DNA from: Enterococcus silesiacus
Lineage (GTDB): Bacteria; Bacillota; Bacilli; Lactobacillales; Enterococcaceae
Length of the DNA stretch: 64,000 nt
NCBI GenBank assembly: GCA_001465115.1
Contig: CP013614.1
Span: forward strand, 62,001-126,000
Direction of reading: 5' to 3'
The notes under the pieces were generated by a model that was given only the letters and a program-made list of their open reading frames with translations, had not been told where the DNA came from and did no database searches. Numbering within the stretch: position 1 is the first letter of the stretch; each line of letters starts with the position of its first letter. The position numbers and the translations under genes were made by a program. Positions 20,431 through 29,078 of the stretch are shown here, one piece after another.

Positions 20431-22157
20431 TTGATAAAGCCATCTTAAAAATGCCGAAAATCAAAAATATTATGATCTTGCTTGCAGGTTTTTCTTTCCT
20501 GCAAGCAGTATTTATTATAGGACAAGCATTTTATTTATCTAAAGCCGTTGTTGGGTTATGGGAAGGTGGTCAATTAAACGACCAGCTGTTGAATATTTTG
20601 GTGTTCTTTTTGTTTTATTCTGGCAGACATGTGGTGACGTATCTTCGTGAGAAAATGTTGGATACCTTTAGTTATGATCGTTCTCGTGAATTAAGAGAAG
20701 CCTTGTTACAAAAAGTATTTCGACTTGGACCAACTGTGGTTCAAAAAAATGGTACGGGAAATATGATCACAATGGCGCTTGAAGGAATCAGTCAGGCGGA
20801 AAATTATCTGCATTTGATCTTGATGAAAATCATGAATATGATGATCATTCCGTGGATCATTTTGATTTTTGTATTTACCTTAGATATTCGTTCAGGTATC
20901 GTTCTACTAGTTGTGTTTCCTATGATCATTATTTTTATGATCATTTTAGGCTATGCAGCGCAAAGTAAAGCGGATAAACAATACAAAGCTTTTCAGATCT
21001 TGTCTAATCACTTTATAGATTCATTACGAGGATTAGATACGTTGAAGTTGTTTGGCTTGAGTAAAAAATATGCAGGTAGTATTTATAATACGAGTGAACG
21101 GTTTAGAGAAGCGACGATGAGTACACTGAAGATCGCGATTCTATCAACGTTTGCTTTGGACTTTTTCACCACATTATCTGTAGCTGTTGTGGCGGTATTT
21201 TTAGGGTTGAGTTTATTAGAAGGTGGAATTTTACTATTTCCAGCGTTGACGACATTGATTCTAGCGCCAGAGTTCTTCTTACCTGTTCGTGATTTTGCCA
21301 GTGACTATCATGCGACCTTAGATGGGAAAAATTCATTCCAAGCTATTCAAGCTGTCTTGGATTTACCGGAAATGTCTGAAACGGATCGTCTTACTTTAGG
21401 GGATTGGACAGCCTTGAGTGAATTATCAGCTGAACAATTGACGTTCCAATATGAAGAAGCAACGCAACCGGCGTTAAAAGGCTTAGATTTTGCAGCAAAA
21501 GGGTATCAAAAAATCGGGATCATCGGCGCTAGCGGTTCTGGTAAATCAACCTTGATCAACGTGTTGAGCGGATTTTTAGAGCCAAATGCTGAAACGACAA
21601 AAATCGAAGTAGATGGACAAACGATTCCACATTTTTTGCAAAAAGAATGGCAGAAGCAAGTACTTTATATTCCGCAATCGCCTTATATTTTCCAAGATAC
21701 CTTAGCGAACAATGTCCGTTTTTACACGCCAGATGCGACAGATGAGCAAGTATTAGCAGCAATTCAGTTAGTGGGATTAGAACCGCTTGTAATAGAGCTT
21801 GCAGACGGTTTAAACACTGTGATCGGTGAGAGCGGGAGAATGTTAAGTGGCGGACAAGCACAGCGTGTGGCGCTTGCTAGAGCCTTTTTAGACAAAACGC
21901 GTCGAATTCTATTATTTGATGAGCCAACTGCTCACTTAGATATTGAAACAGAAGTGGAATTAAAAGAAAGAATGTTGCCATTGATGGAGGAGCATCTTGT
22001 CTTTTTTGCCACGCACAGATTACATTGGATGGCGGAAATGGATTATATTTTAGTGATGGACAAAGGGCAATTGGTTGAAGCCGGAACATTGGCTGAATTG
22101 ACTGAGAAAAATGGTTACTATGTTAAATTAGTCAACCAAATGAGGGGGACAGAATAA
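20427..22157 (+). CDS. cydD: Thiol-reductant ABC exporter subunit CydD
   Basis: 576-aa half-transporter: a six-helix membrane domain (about 1-310) and an ABC ATPase with Walker A GASGSGKST, signature LSGGQAQRV and Walker B ILLFDEPT. With the next gene it forms CydDC, which exports cysteine/glutathione-type reductants and is needed to assemble cytochrome bd. It overlaps cydB by 4 bases. In Bacillus naming this gene is called cydC; I use the E. coli-based name. Confidence 0.92.
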   Translation: MIDKAILKMPKIKNIMILLAGFSFLQAVFIIGQAFYLSKAVVGLWEGGQLNDQLLNILVFFLFYSGRHVVTYLREKMLDTFSYDRSRELREALLQKVFRLGPTVVQKNGTGNMITMALEGISQAENYLHLILMKIMNMMIIPWIILIFVFTLDIRSGIVLLVVFPMIIIFMIILGYAAQSKADKQYKAFQILSNHFIDSLRGLDTLKLFGLSKKYAGSIYNTSERFREATMSTLKIAILSTFALDFFTTLSVAVVAVFLGLSLLEGGILLFPALTTLILAPEFFLPVRDFASDYHATLDGKNSFQAIQAVLDLPEMSETDRLTLGDWTALSELSAEQLTFQYEEATQPALKGLDFAAKGYQKIGIIGASGSGKSTLINVLSGFLEPNAETTKIEVDGQTIPHFLQKEWQKQVLYIPQSPYIFQDTLANNVRFYTPDATDEQVLAAIQLVGLEPLVIELADGLNTVIGESGRMLSGGQAQRVALARAFLDKTRRILLFDEPTAHLDIETEVELKERMLPLMEEHLVFFATHRLHWMAEMDYILVMDKGQLVEAGTLAELTEKNGYYVKLVNQMRGTE

Positions 22158-23917
22158 TGAAAAATACCCCAACAAATAAAGAATTATACGAAAAAGATCA
22201 ATGGGTCAAGCCTTTCTTGAAAAAGTATAAAGGCTTGTTGTATCTAGCCTTGATTTTAGGCTTTTTAACCTTTTTTAGTGCAGGTGCTTTGATGTTTAAC
22301 TCGGGTTATTTAATTAGCCGAGCAGCGTCACTTCCAGAAAATATTTTGATGATTTATATTCCAATCGTATTAACACGTGCCTTTGGGATCAGTCGTCCAG
22401 TTTTTCGTTATATCGAGCGTTTAGTCAGTCATAACTGGGTGTTGAAAATGACGTCTGACTTGCGTTTGAAGCTTTACCTGGTTTTAGAGAAAGATGCAAT
22501 TTTCTTTAAATCAAAATACCAAACGGGTGATATTTTAGGTTTGTTATCAGAAGATATCAATCACTTGCAGAATTTATATTTGCGTACGATTTTCCCAACA
22601 GTGATCGCTTGGTTGTTATATATCTTCATCATTATTGGACTAGGTTTGTTTTCATGGTGGTTTGGGTTATGCATGTTATTGATGTTAGGTGTGGTGATTT
22701 TTCTACTACCTTTGATTTCAGTTTTAGTGAATGGCGCTAGACAGGAAAAACAAAAAGTGTCTAAAAATGAATTATACAAAACACTGACAGATAATATCTT
22801 AGGTGTTTCTGATTGGGTATTTAGTCAGCGTGGACAGGAATTTGTTCACTCCTATGAAAAAGATGAAGCGAAGTTACGTCAGTTAGATGAAAAAATCAAA
22901 CGTTTTAATCGTTTTCGTGATTTTGTGTTGCAGGTTGCCTTTGGTGTCATTACTGTCGCAATTTTAGCTTGGACGAGTGTTCGTTTTCCTGGCAATCATG
23001 GTGGAGCAGCTAACTGGATCGCAGCATTTACATTGACGGTATTCCCATTGATTGATGCTTTTGCCCCGCTGCCTGATGCAGCGCAAGAAACAAATATCTA
23101 TAAAGATTCGATCAAACGCTTGAACGATTTACCTGAACCAGAAGAAGTAAATGTTGTGCCACAAGATGTGACGATCACAGATACAGAAATCAAAATCAGT
23201 GATGTATCATTTTCTTATGAAGGAACATCTAAACGAGTTTTAGCAGACCTGAATTTGACGATTCACTCAAAAGAGAAATTAGCGATTTTGGGACGTAGTG
23301 GTTCAGGAAAAAGTACCTTGGCAACGTTGATCCGTGGCGATTTAGAGCCTGATAAAGGAACGATTACTTTAGGTGGAATTAAAACGGCTGAGTTTGGTGA
23401 TCAAATCACGAAATCAATTGGTGTGATTCACCAAGCGCCTTATCTTTTCAGAACAACAATCTTGAATAACGTCCGAATTGGGCGAGAAGAAGCTTCAGAA
23501 GAAGACGTTTGGCAAGTGTTGGATAAGGTTGGGTTAAAGGAAATGATCGAAGGATTGCCTGAAGGATTACTGACAATGGTGGACGAAGCAGGTTTGCGTT
23601 TTTCTGGTGGTGAACGTCATCGGTTGGCATTGGCTCGTATTTTACTTCAAGACACACCCGTTGTATTATTAGATGAACCAACGACTGGTCTGGATCCAAT
23701 TACAGAACAACAATTATTAGATACATTTTTTGATACGTTAAAGGATAAAACGATTATTTGGATCACCCATCATCTTCAAGGTGTTCATATGATGGATCGA
23801 GTGATCTTCATTGAAGATGGTCAACTAGAAATGAGTGGTTCACCGCAAGAATTGTTAGCGACGAATCTTCATTATCAACAATTGTATGCAATCGATCGAG
23901 GCATGAACAAGAATTGA
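22157..23917 (+). CDS. cydC: Thiol-reductant ABC exporter subunit CydC
   Basis: 586-aa partner half-transporter with an N-terminal membrane domain, Walker A GRSGSGKST, signature FSGGERHRL and Walker B VVLLDEPTTGLD. Its start overlaps the cydD stop by one base. Last gene of the cyd operon. Called cydD in Bacillus naming. Confidence 0.92.
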   Translation: MKNTPTNKELYEKDQWVKPFLKKYKGLLYLALILGFLTFFSAGALMFNSGYLISRAASLPENILMIYIPIVLTRAFGISRPVFRYIERLVSHNWVLKMTSDLRLKLYLVLEKDAIFFKSKYQTGDILGLLSEDINHLQNLYLRTIFPTVIAWLLYIFIIIGLGLFSWWFGLCMLLMLGVVIFLLPLISVLVNGARQEKQKVSKNELYKTLTDNILGVSDWVFSQRGQEFVHSYEKDEAKLRQLDEKIKRFNRFRDFVLQVAFGVITVAILAWTSVRFPGNHGGAANWIAAFTLTVFPLIDAFAPLPDAAQETNIYKDSIKRLNDLPEPEEVNVVPQDVTITDTEIKISDVSFSYEGTSKRVLADLNLTIHSKEKLAILGRSGSGKSTLATLIRGDLEPDKGTITLGGIKTAEFGDQITKSIGVIHQAPYLFRTTILNNVRIGREEASEEDVWQVLDKVGLKEMIEGLPEGLLTMVDEAGLRFSGGERHRLALARILLQDTPVVLLDEPTTGLDPITEQQLLDTFFDTLKDKTIIWITHHLQGVHMMDRVIFIEDGQLEMSGSPQELLATNLHYQQLYAIDRGMNKN

Positions 23918-23941
23918 TTGGTTGACGAAAGTTTTTTAACA

Positions 23942-23987
23942 TAAAAAAGATGAGGCAAAACTCTATGAGCTTTGCCTCAAGCTTTTA
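23942..23987. terminator. Bidirectional terminator between cydC and the polyprenyl synthase gene
   Basis: Stem GAGGCAAA / TTTGCCTC with an inner loop CTCTATGAG. A-run on the left gives a T-run for the minus-strand gene, and TTTT follows on the plus strand. Confidence 0.75.
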
Positions 23988-24003
23988 AAAGCTGAGTAAT
24001 GAA

Positions 24004-24984
24004 TTAGTATGAACGCTGTAGTAACATTTCTGTCAGTAAAGTTAGTTGTTCTTTTCCTAAACACTCAGGTAATTTTTTGATATCGTCCAATGCTTTTTCA
24101 GTGACACGTTTTGCAAATGTTTTGGCGTCGTTGACTCCGTCTAGCTCGTGAACGAGTTTGGCTGTTTCAGCGGCTTGTACGTCTGTGATAGTAGCACCTT
24201 TTTCTAAATAAACAGCGAAGCGTTCTGGCGCTTTTTGCATGGCAAAAATCAAAGGCAACGTGTAGACTCCTTGTGCTAAATCTTCTAAAACAGGTTTTTT
24301 CAAGGTTTTTACATCTGCTGTATAGTCTAAGATGTCATCATAGACTTGAAAAGCAATGCCGATATGGCGACCAATTCGCTTTGCTAAGCGCTGTACTTCT
24401 GCACAAGCATGGCCAAAATGAGCGCCTTCCAGACAGCTTAAAGAGAATAATTCAGCTGTTTTTCCATTGATGCTGCGTAAGTAGTCGGAAATAGTCATGT
24501 CTTTTTTGTAGCGTGTATGCATTTGATCTAATTCACCAAGTAGTAATCGTTTCATCGCAGAAGCGTTTGTATGTAGAAAATCAGAGCCATTCATCGTTTC
24601 AGCAAGTAATTCAAAAAATTCAGTAAACAATAAATCTCCTGTGTAAACAGCAATATCTTTACCATAGCGGGATTGAAGCGTAACGGCTCCTCTACGCAGT
24701 GGTGAGTCATCGATGATATCATCGTGAATTAATGTCGCCATATGCAGAATTTCGATCGAAGCAGCGATTTTGATCAATTGTTTATGATCTTGTTTTTGCT
24801 CATCGCCGATTTGAGCAAATAAAAAAAAGAAAGCAGGGCGCAGTAATTTTCCGCCTGAATAGGTTAGTTCGATCAAAGCTGCTTCAATTTCTTTGTTTCG
24901 TATTTTAACTTGATGTTTGATCAGTTCACAAGTTTCATTTAATTGTTGTTGGATAATAGGAAATTCTTTCCAAAAATCATTCAT
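24004..24984 (-). CDS. Long-chain polyprenyl diphosphate synthase
   Basis: About 326 aa of the trans-prenyltransferase family. Both Asp-rich motifs are present: DDIIDDSPLRRG (first) and YDDILDYTAD (second), plus GGKLLRPA near residue 50. It should make the side-chain diphosphate (hepta- to nonaprenyl) that MenA attaches to make demethylmenaquinone. The frame begins at a TTG two codons upstream, but ATG at 24984 has the better spacing from AAAGGAA. It is divergent from menA, its likely pathway partner. Confidence 0.88.
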   Translation of the reverse strand: MNDFWKEFPIIQQQLNETCELIKHQVKIRNKEIEAALIELTYSGGKLLRPAFFFLFAQIGDEQKQDHKQLIKIAASIEILHMATLIHDDIIDDSPLRRGAVTLQSRYGKDIAVYTGDLLFTEFFELLAETMNGSDFLHTNASAMKRLLLGELDQMHTRYKKDMTISDYLRSINGKTAELFSLSCLEGAHFGHACAEVQRLAKRIGRHIGIAFQVYDDILDYTADVKTLKKPVLEDLAQGVYTLPLIFAMQKAPERFAVYLEKGATITDVQAAETAKLVHELDGVNDAKTFAKRVTEKALDDIKKLPECLGKEQLTLLTEMLLQRSY

Positions 24985-25020
24985 AACCAATATTCCTTTC
25001 AGTAATTCAATACTATTGAT

Positions 25021-25048
25021 TGTATACGATGTTGGTAAAGAAATACAA
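25021..25048 (-). promoter_or_regulatory. Promoter of the polyprenyl synthase gene
   Basis: Minus-strand TTGTAT, 16-base spacer, TATACA in the 118-bp gap between the two divergent quinone genes. Confidence 0.5.
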
Positions 25049-25102
25049 GCAAATTATTCTGTGAGCATAAAACTAAATATTATAAGGAGAGAAGAGTATA
25101 AT

Positions 25103-26008
25103 TTGAATAGAGAAGTTTTTTTTGAATTAGTTGAACTAAAAGCAAAAACAGCCAGTGTTTTACCTTTTCTTTTAGGCATTTGTTTTAGTTGGTACCATTA
25201 TGGAAGTTTACATTTAGGGTATGTTCTTATTTATTTTATTGCGATGTTTATTTTCAATATGGCTGTTGATATTTTAGATAACTATAATGATTACCATCAT
25301 GCCAAAGAAGGGCATGATTATAAAGAGAAGACGAATATTATTGGACGGGAAAATCTATCCTTGTCGATGATTCGCCGCTGGATCATTTGGATGGTGGCCA
25401 TTTCCGCATTGATGGGTATTGGTCTGTCGATGATTGTCGGTTGGCCGTTGTTATGGCTAGGACTTTATTGCTACTTGATTGGAATCTTTTATTCTTCTGG
25501 ACCTAAACCATTATCAAGCTTGCCTTTAGGTGAATTCTTTTCAGGATTTACGATGGGCTTTATGATCATGTTGATTTGTGTCTATATCAATACATTTGAT
25601 TCTTTTCAGTGGACAGTGAGTAATATCGGCAGTATCTTTTTGGTGTCATTGCCTAATACCTGTTTGATCGCTAATTTAATGTTGGCCAATAATATTTGTG
25701 ATTTAGAAGAAGACGAAATGAATCATCGGTTTACCTTAGTTCATTATTTAGGGAAGAAAGTATCGATTGGTCTGTTTGTCGGATTGATCGTGATTGCATT
25801 TGCATCGATCGTGTTGAGTGTTGTTTTAGGTTTAACGCCGATTACGATGTTATTGACATTGCTTGTTCTGCCATTTATTTGGAAACAAACAAAGCTATTT
25901 CTAAACGAACAGGTCAAAACAAAGACATTTATTTGCGCCATAAGAATTTTAGCAGTCGGAGCACTTGCACAAGTTGTATTTTTTGCCATAGGATTGTGGC
26001 TTAAATAA
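25103..26008 (+). CDS. menA: 1,4-dihydroxy-2-naphthoate polyprenyltransferase
   Basis: About 301 aa with eight to nine membrane helices (UbiA superfamily). The first Asp motif is DILDNYNDYHHA and the second is NNICDLEEDEMN. It attaches the polyprenyl chain to dihydroxynaphthoate in the membrane, giving the demethylmenaquinone used by cytochrome bd. The true start is taken as TTG at 25103 (LNREVFFELVELKAKTAS) after AAGGAGAGAAG; the open frame back to 24917 overlaps the divergent gene and is not used. Confidence 0.88.
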   Translation: MNREVFFELVELKAKTASVLPFLLGICFSWYHYGSLHLGYVLIYFIAMFIFNMAVDILDNYNDYHHAKEGHDYKEKTNIIGRENLSLSMIRRWIIWMVAISALMGIGLSMIVGWPLLWLGLYCYLIGIFYSSGPKPLSSLPLGEFFSGFTMGFMIMLICVYINTFDSFQWTVSNIGSIFLVSLPNTCLIANLMLANNICDLEEDEMNHRFTLVHYLGKKVSIGLFVGLIVIAFASIVLSVVLGLTPITMLLTLLVLPFIWKQTKLFLNEQVKTKTFICAIRILAVGALAQVVFFAIGLWLK

Positions 26009-26037
26009 TAAAATAAAAAGGTTAAGAGGGGATTTAA

Positions 26038-27249
26038 ATGAGTAAGCACGTCGTTATTTTGGGCGCTGGCTATGCCGGTTTAAGAGCGCTCCATGAGTTA
26101 CAAAAAGGCAACAGTGAATTGAAAATCACATTGGTCGATCAAAATGATTATCACTTTGAAGCAACAGATATCCATGAAGTTGCAGCGGGGATTCAAACAT
26201 CGGAAAGAATCACATATCCAATCAAAGATGTTGTAAAATCAGCATGTACAACGTTTGTACAAGGTAGAGTGGAAAAAATCGATAGTGAAAACCAACTGGT
26301 TCATTTGAAAGATCAAGAAGCGATTTCTTATGATTATTTGATCGTAGCATTAGGATACGAATCAGAATCATTCGGCATACCTGGTGTTGAAGAATTTTCA
26401 TTAAAAATGGTCGACATTCCGACATCAGAAAAAGTGTATCAACATCTAACAGAACAAATGAAAGCTTATAAAGAAACCAAAGACGAAAATTGTCTGAAAA
26501 TCGTTGTCTGTGGTGCTGGTTTTACCGGAATCGAATTATTAGGTTCATTACATGAAGGTAAGAAAAAACTAGCTGAAATCGCTGGTGTTGAACCTGAAAA
26601 AATCCAATTATACTGTGTTGAAGCGGTAACTCGTTTATTGCCAATGTTTAGTGAAAAGCTTGGTGGTTACGGCATCGATCATTTGAAAAAATGGGGTGTT
26701 AATTTCTTAGTTGGAAAACCAATTAAAGAAATTAAACAAGATACTGTTGTTTATTTGGACAATGCAGAAACAAATGAATTAAATGAGTTGCAAGCTAAAA
26801 CAATCATCTGGACAACTGGTGTTAGCGGAAGTCATGTTGTTGGTGATTCTGGTTTTGCAGCGAAACGTGGGCGTGTGATGGTTAACCCTGATTTAACAGA
26901 TGCAGATCACAACAACGTTTATATTATTGGTGACTGTTCTGCTGTAATGGATAAAGAATCAAATCGTCCTTATCCAACAACTGCACAAATTTCACTTAAA
27001 ATGGGTGAGCATGCAGGTAAAAATATCAAAGCGCAATTAAAAGGTGAGGCTACTAAAGAATTTACCTTTAAATCATTAGGTTCTGTTGCTTCAATCGGCA
27101 ATAGCCATGCCTTTGGTGAAGTCGGAAAAATCGAAGTTAAGGGCTATCCAGCTTCTGTGATCAAAAAGGCGATTATGGATCGTTCGTTATTTGAAACAGG
27201 TGGAATCAAAGAAATGTTGGCTAAAGGTCGCTTTGATTTTTATCGTTAA
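26038..27249 (+). CDS. ndh: Type II NADH dehydrogenase
   Basis: 403-aa flavoprotein. It has an FAD-binding GxGxxG in ILGAGYAGLRAL at the N-terminus, a second nucleotide site VCGAGFTGIEL near 160, and FAD motif YIIGDCSA near 300. It passes electrons from NADH to demethylmenaquinone without pumping protons. The gene follows menA by 29 bases with AAGAGGGG, so the quinone and its reductase are probably co-transcribed. Confidence 0.9.
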   Translation: MSKHVVILGAGYAGLRALHELQKGNSELKITLVDQNDYHFEATDIHEVAAGIQTSERITYPIKDVVKSACTTFVQGRVEKIDSENQLVHLKDQEAISYDYLIVALGYESESFGIPGVEEFSLKMVDIPTSEKVYQHLTEQMKAYKETKDENCLKIVVCGAGFTGIELLGSLHEGKKKLAEIAGVEPEKIQLYCVEAVTRLLPMFSEKLGGYGIDHLKKWGVNFLVGKPIKEIKQDTVVYLDNAETNELNELQAKTIIWTTGVSGSHVVGDSGFAAKRGRVMVNPDLTDADHNNVYIIGDCSAVMDKESNRPYPTTAQISLKMGEHAGKNIKAQLKGEATKEFTFKSLGSVASIGNSHAFGEVGKIEVKGYPASVIKKAIMDRSLFETGGIKEMLAKGRFDFYR

Positions 27250-27261
27250 AAAATATAAATA

Positions 27262-27540
27262 CAAGTAAGAGCTATGAAAGATTCACAGTAGAGTGTTGTT
27301 TTGAAATGACAGAAAGTCAACGGCAGATGGAAGTTGACCAAAATAACAACTTGAATTACAAATCTGGAGCGAAATAGTTTATTCGGGTAAGATCCGTTAG
27401 CGTCTTTTGAGTGGAGATTATTTTTAATTTCAACTATGGGTGGTACCGCGTGTATTTGTGCGTACGAGACAAACTATTTTTTTGTTTCCAACATTTATTC
27501 GTCCCTGACAGTCTTTTTCAGATTGTCAGGGATTTTTTTA
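27262..27540 (+). ncRNA. T-box leader (probably tyrosine-specific)
   Basis: The 329-base gap ahead of the NhaC gene holds the conserved T-box TATGGGTGGTACCGCG (27436-27450, slightly longer), a long stem I from about 27280 to 27365, and a terminator (27502-27539) with stem CCCTGACA / TGTCAGGG and a T-run. The likely specifier is TAC (27357-27359) in GAATTACAAA, at the expected 3' side of stem I, which reads tyrosine. Uncharged tRNA would switch on the downstream transporter. T-box identity is strong; the amino acid is an inference from alignment by eye and from known Tyr T-boxes of NhaC-type transporters. Confidence 0.88.
27502..27539 (+). terminator. Regulated terminator of the T-box leader
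   Basis: Stem TCCCTGACA / TGTCAGGGA with T7. Its 5' CCC can instead pair with GGG of the T-box, the usual antiterminator switch. Confidence 0.8.
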
Positions 27541-27578
27541 TGCAACAATTAAATTTATAAGAAGAATGAGGAACGTAA

Positions 27579-28967
27579 ATGAAAAAAAAATTAAGTGTTA
27601 AAGAAGCATTACTTGTATTTTTGTCATTATTATTAATTATCAGTATTTGTGTGATTGGCGTCGGGATGAGTCCGATTTTTCCAGTTCTATGTGCATTAGG
27701 ATTGTTGATTGCCTGGAGTAAGTGGCGTGGGGCTTCTTGGGATAAAATCCATGAAGGAATCGTCGAAGGGGTCAAAACAGGGATCGTGCCGATGGTCATC
27801 TTTATTTTGATTGGTGCTTTGATTGCAGTCTGGATTGCAAGTGGTGTCATTCCAACAATGATGTATGCCGGTTTTTCAGTTATCAGTACCAAAATCTTCT
27901 TACCTTCTGCCTTTGTTAGTTGTGCAGTTGTCGGGATTTCGATTGGAAGTGCCTTTACCACCGTTTCAACAATTGGTTTGGCTTTGATGGGGATGGGTAT
28001 TTCAATGGGCTTTAACTCTGCTATACTAGCCGGAGCAATTATTTCAGGTGCTGTTTTTGGCGATAAAATGTCGCCACTTTCTGATACGACGAATTTAGCT
28101 TCGGCTGTTGCTGGAGCAGATTTATTTAAACACATTAAAAATATGATGTGGACGACGGTCCCAGCTTTTGTTATTTCGTTTATTTTATACGCAATACTTG
28201 GATTTCAAACGAAAATTGGACAGACTGATTTAGAAACAAAACAGTTTTTAGAAGTGTTGCAAGCTAATTTTGCCATTAGCTGGTGGGCGGTCTTACCGAT
28301 TTTATTACTTGTGGTATGTTCAATCAAACGGGTGCCGGCGATCGCTTCATTGTTAGTAACAATTTTGGTTTCTAGTGTTATGTACATGTTTCAAACAAAA
28401 AACGTTGATTTGAAACAATTAAGCACAATTTTAGAAAATGGTTTTGTTTCAGAAACTGGAATGGAGCAAATCGATGCTTTGTTGACTAGAGGTGGTATTC
28501 AAAGTATGATGTGGTCAGTTTCATTGATTCTACTGACATTGTCACTAGGCGGACTGTTAATGAAAATGGATGTAATCACAGTATTAATGGCCCCCCTTGC
28601 TCATAAATTGAAGTCAACTGGTAGTTTGGTTGCAGCAACGGTGTTTAGTGGAGCTCTGGCCAATGTGATGATTGGTGAGCAGTATCTATCAATCATTCTT
28701 CCAGGTCGAGCATTTAAAGAAAGCTATGATCAAGCAGACCTTGCGCCAGAAGTCCTTTCAAGAGCTTTGGAAGATTCTGGAACTGTTTTAAATTCATTGA
28801 TTCCATGGGGGGTGAGTGGTGTGTTTATGGCGAGCACCTTACAAGTTTCTACCTTGGAGTATGCACCCTTTAGTTTCTTTATCCTATTGTGTCCGATATT
28901 ATCGATCCTTTCAGGAATAACTGGCATTGGTATCAACAGACAATCATCCAGTGAAATAAACAATTAA
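27579..28967 (+). CDS. NhaC-family Na+/H+ antiporter-type transporter (probable tyrosine transporter)
   Basis: 462 aa with about 11-12 hydrophobic helices. Family signs include GAVFGDKMSPLSDTTNLAS in mid-protein and MIGEQYLSIILPGR. Members of this family under tyrosine T-box control have been proposed to import tyrosine; the T-box directly upstream supports that here over plain sodium export. Start ATG after GAGGAACG. A single-gene unit. Confidence 0.85.
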   Translation: MKKKLSVKEALLVFLSLLLIISICVIGVGMSPIFPVLCALGLLIAWSKWRGASWDKIHEGIVEGVKTGIVPMVIFILIGALIAVWIASGVIPTMMYAGFSVISTKIFLPSAFVSCAVVGISIGSAFTTVSTIGLALMGMGISMGFNSAILAGAIISGAVFGDKMSPLSDTTNLASAVAGADLFKHIKNMMWTTVPAFVISFILYAILGFQTKIGQTDLETKQFLEVLQANFAISWWAVLPILLLVVCSIKRVPAIASLLVTILVSSVMYMFQTKNVDLKQLSTILENGFVSETGMEQIDALLTRGGIQSMMWSVSLILLTLSLGGLLMKMDVITVLMAPLAHKLKSTGSLVAATVFSGALANVMIGEQYLSIILPGRAFKESYDQADLAPEVLSRALEDSGTVLNSLIPWGVSGVFMASTLQVSTLEYAPFSFFILLCPILSILSGITGIGINRQSSSEINN

Positions 28968-29078
28968 AATAGAGAATTCTATTTAAAATCATTAAAATTT
29001 TAAGAGAAACAATGGGGGTACTTTTGTTCGGCTCGATTTTTAGGTATAATGGATACTGATTGAAAAGAGGGATGTTAC

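Noticed and set aside
24917..25102. 62-residue N-terminal extension of MenA
   Set aside because: It overlaps the divergent polyprenyl synthase gene and both promoters; the conserved protein starts at the TTG at 25103.
27518..28135. A 205-codon open frame on the minus strand inside the NhaC gene
   Set aside because: It lies fully opposite a well-supported membrane protein gene and its product is a low-complexity Ile/Pro/Ala/Lys pattern typical of an antisense shadow; no ribosome site.
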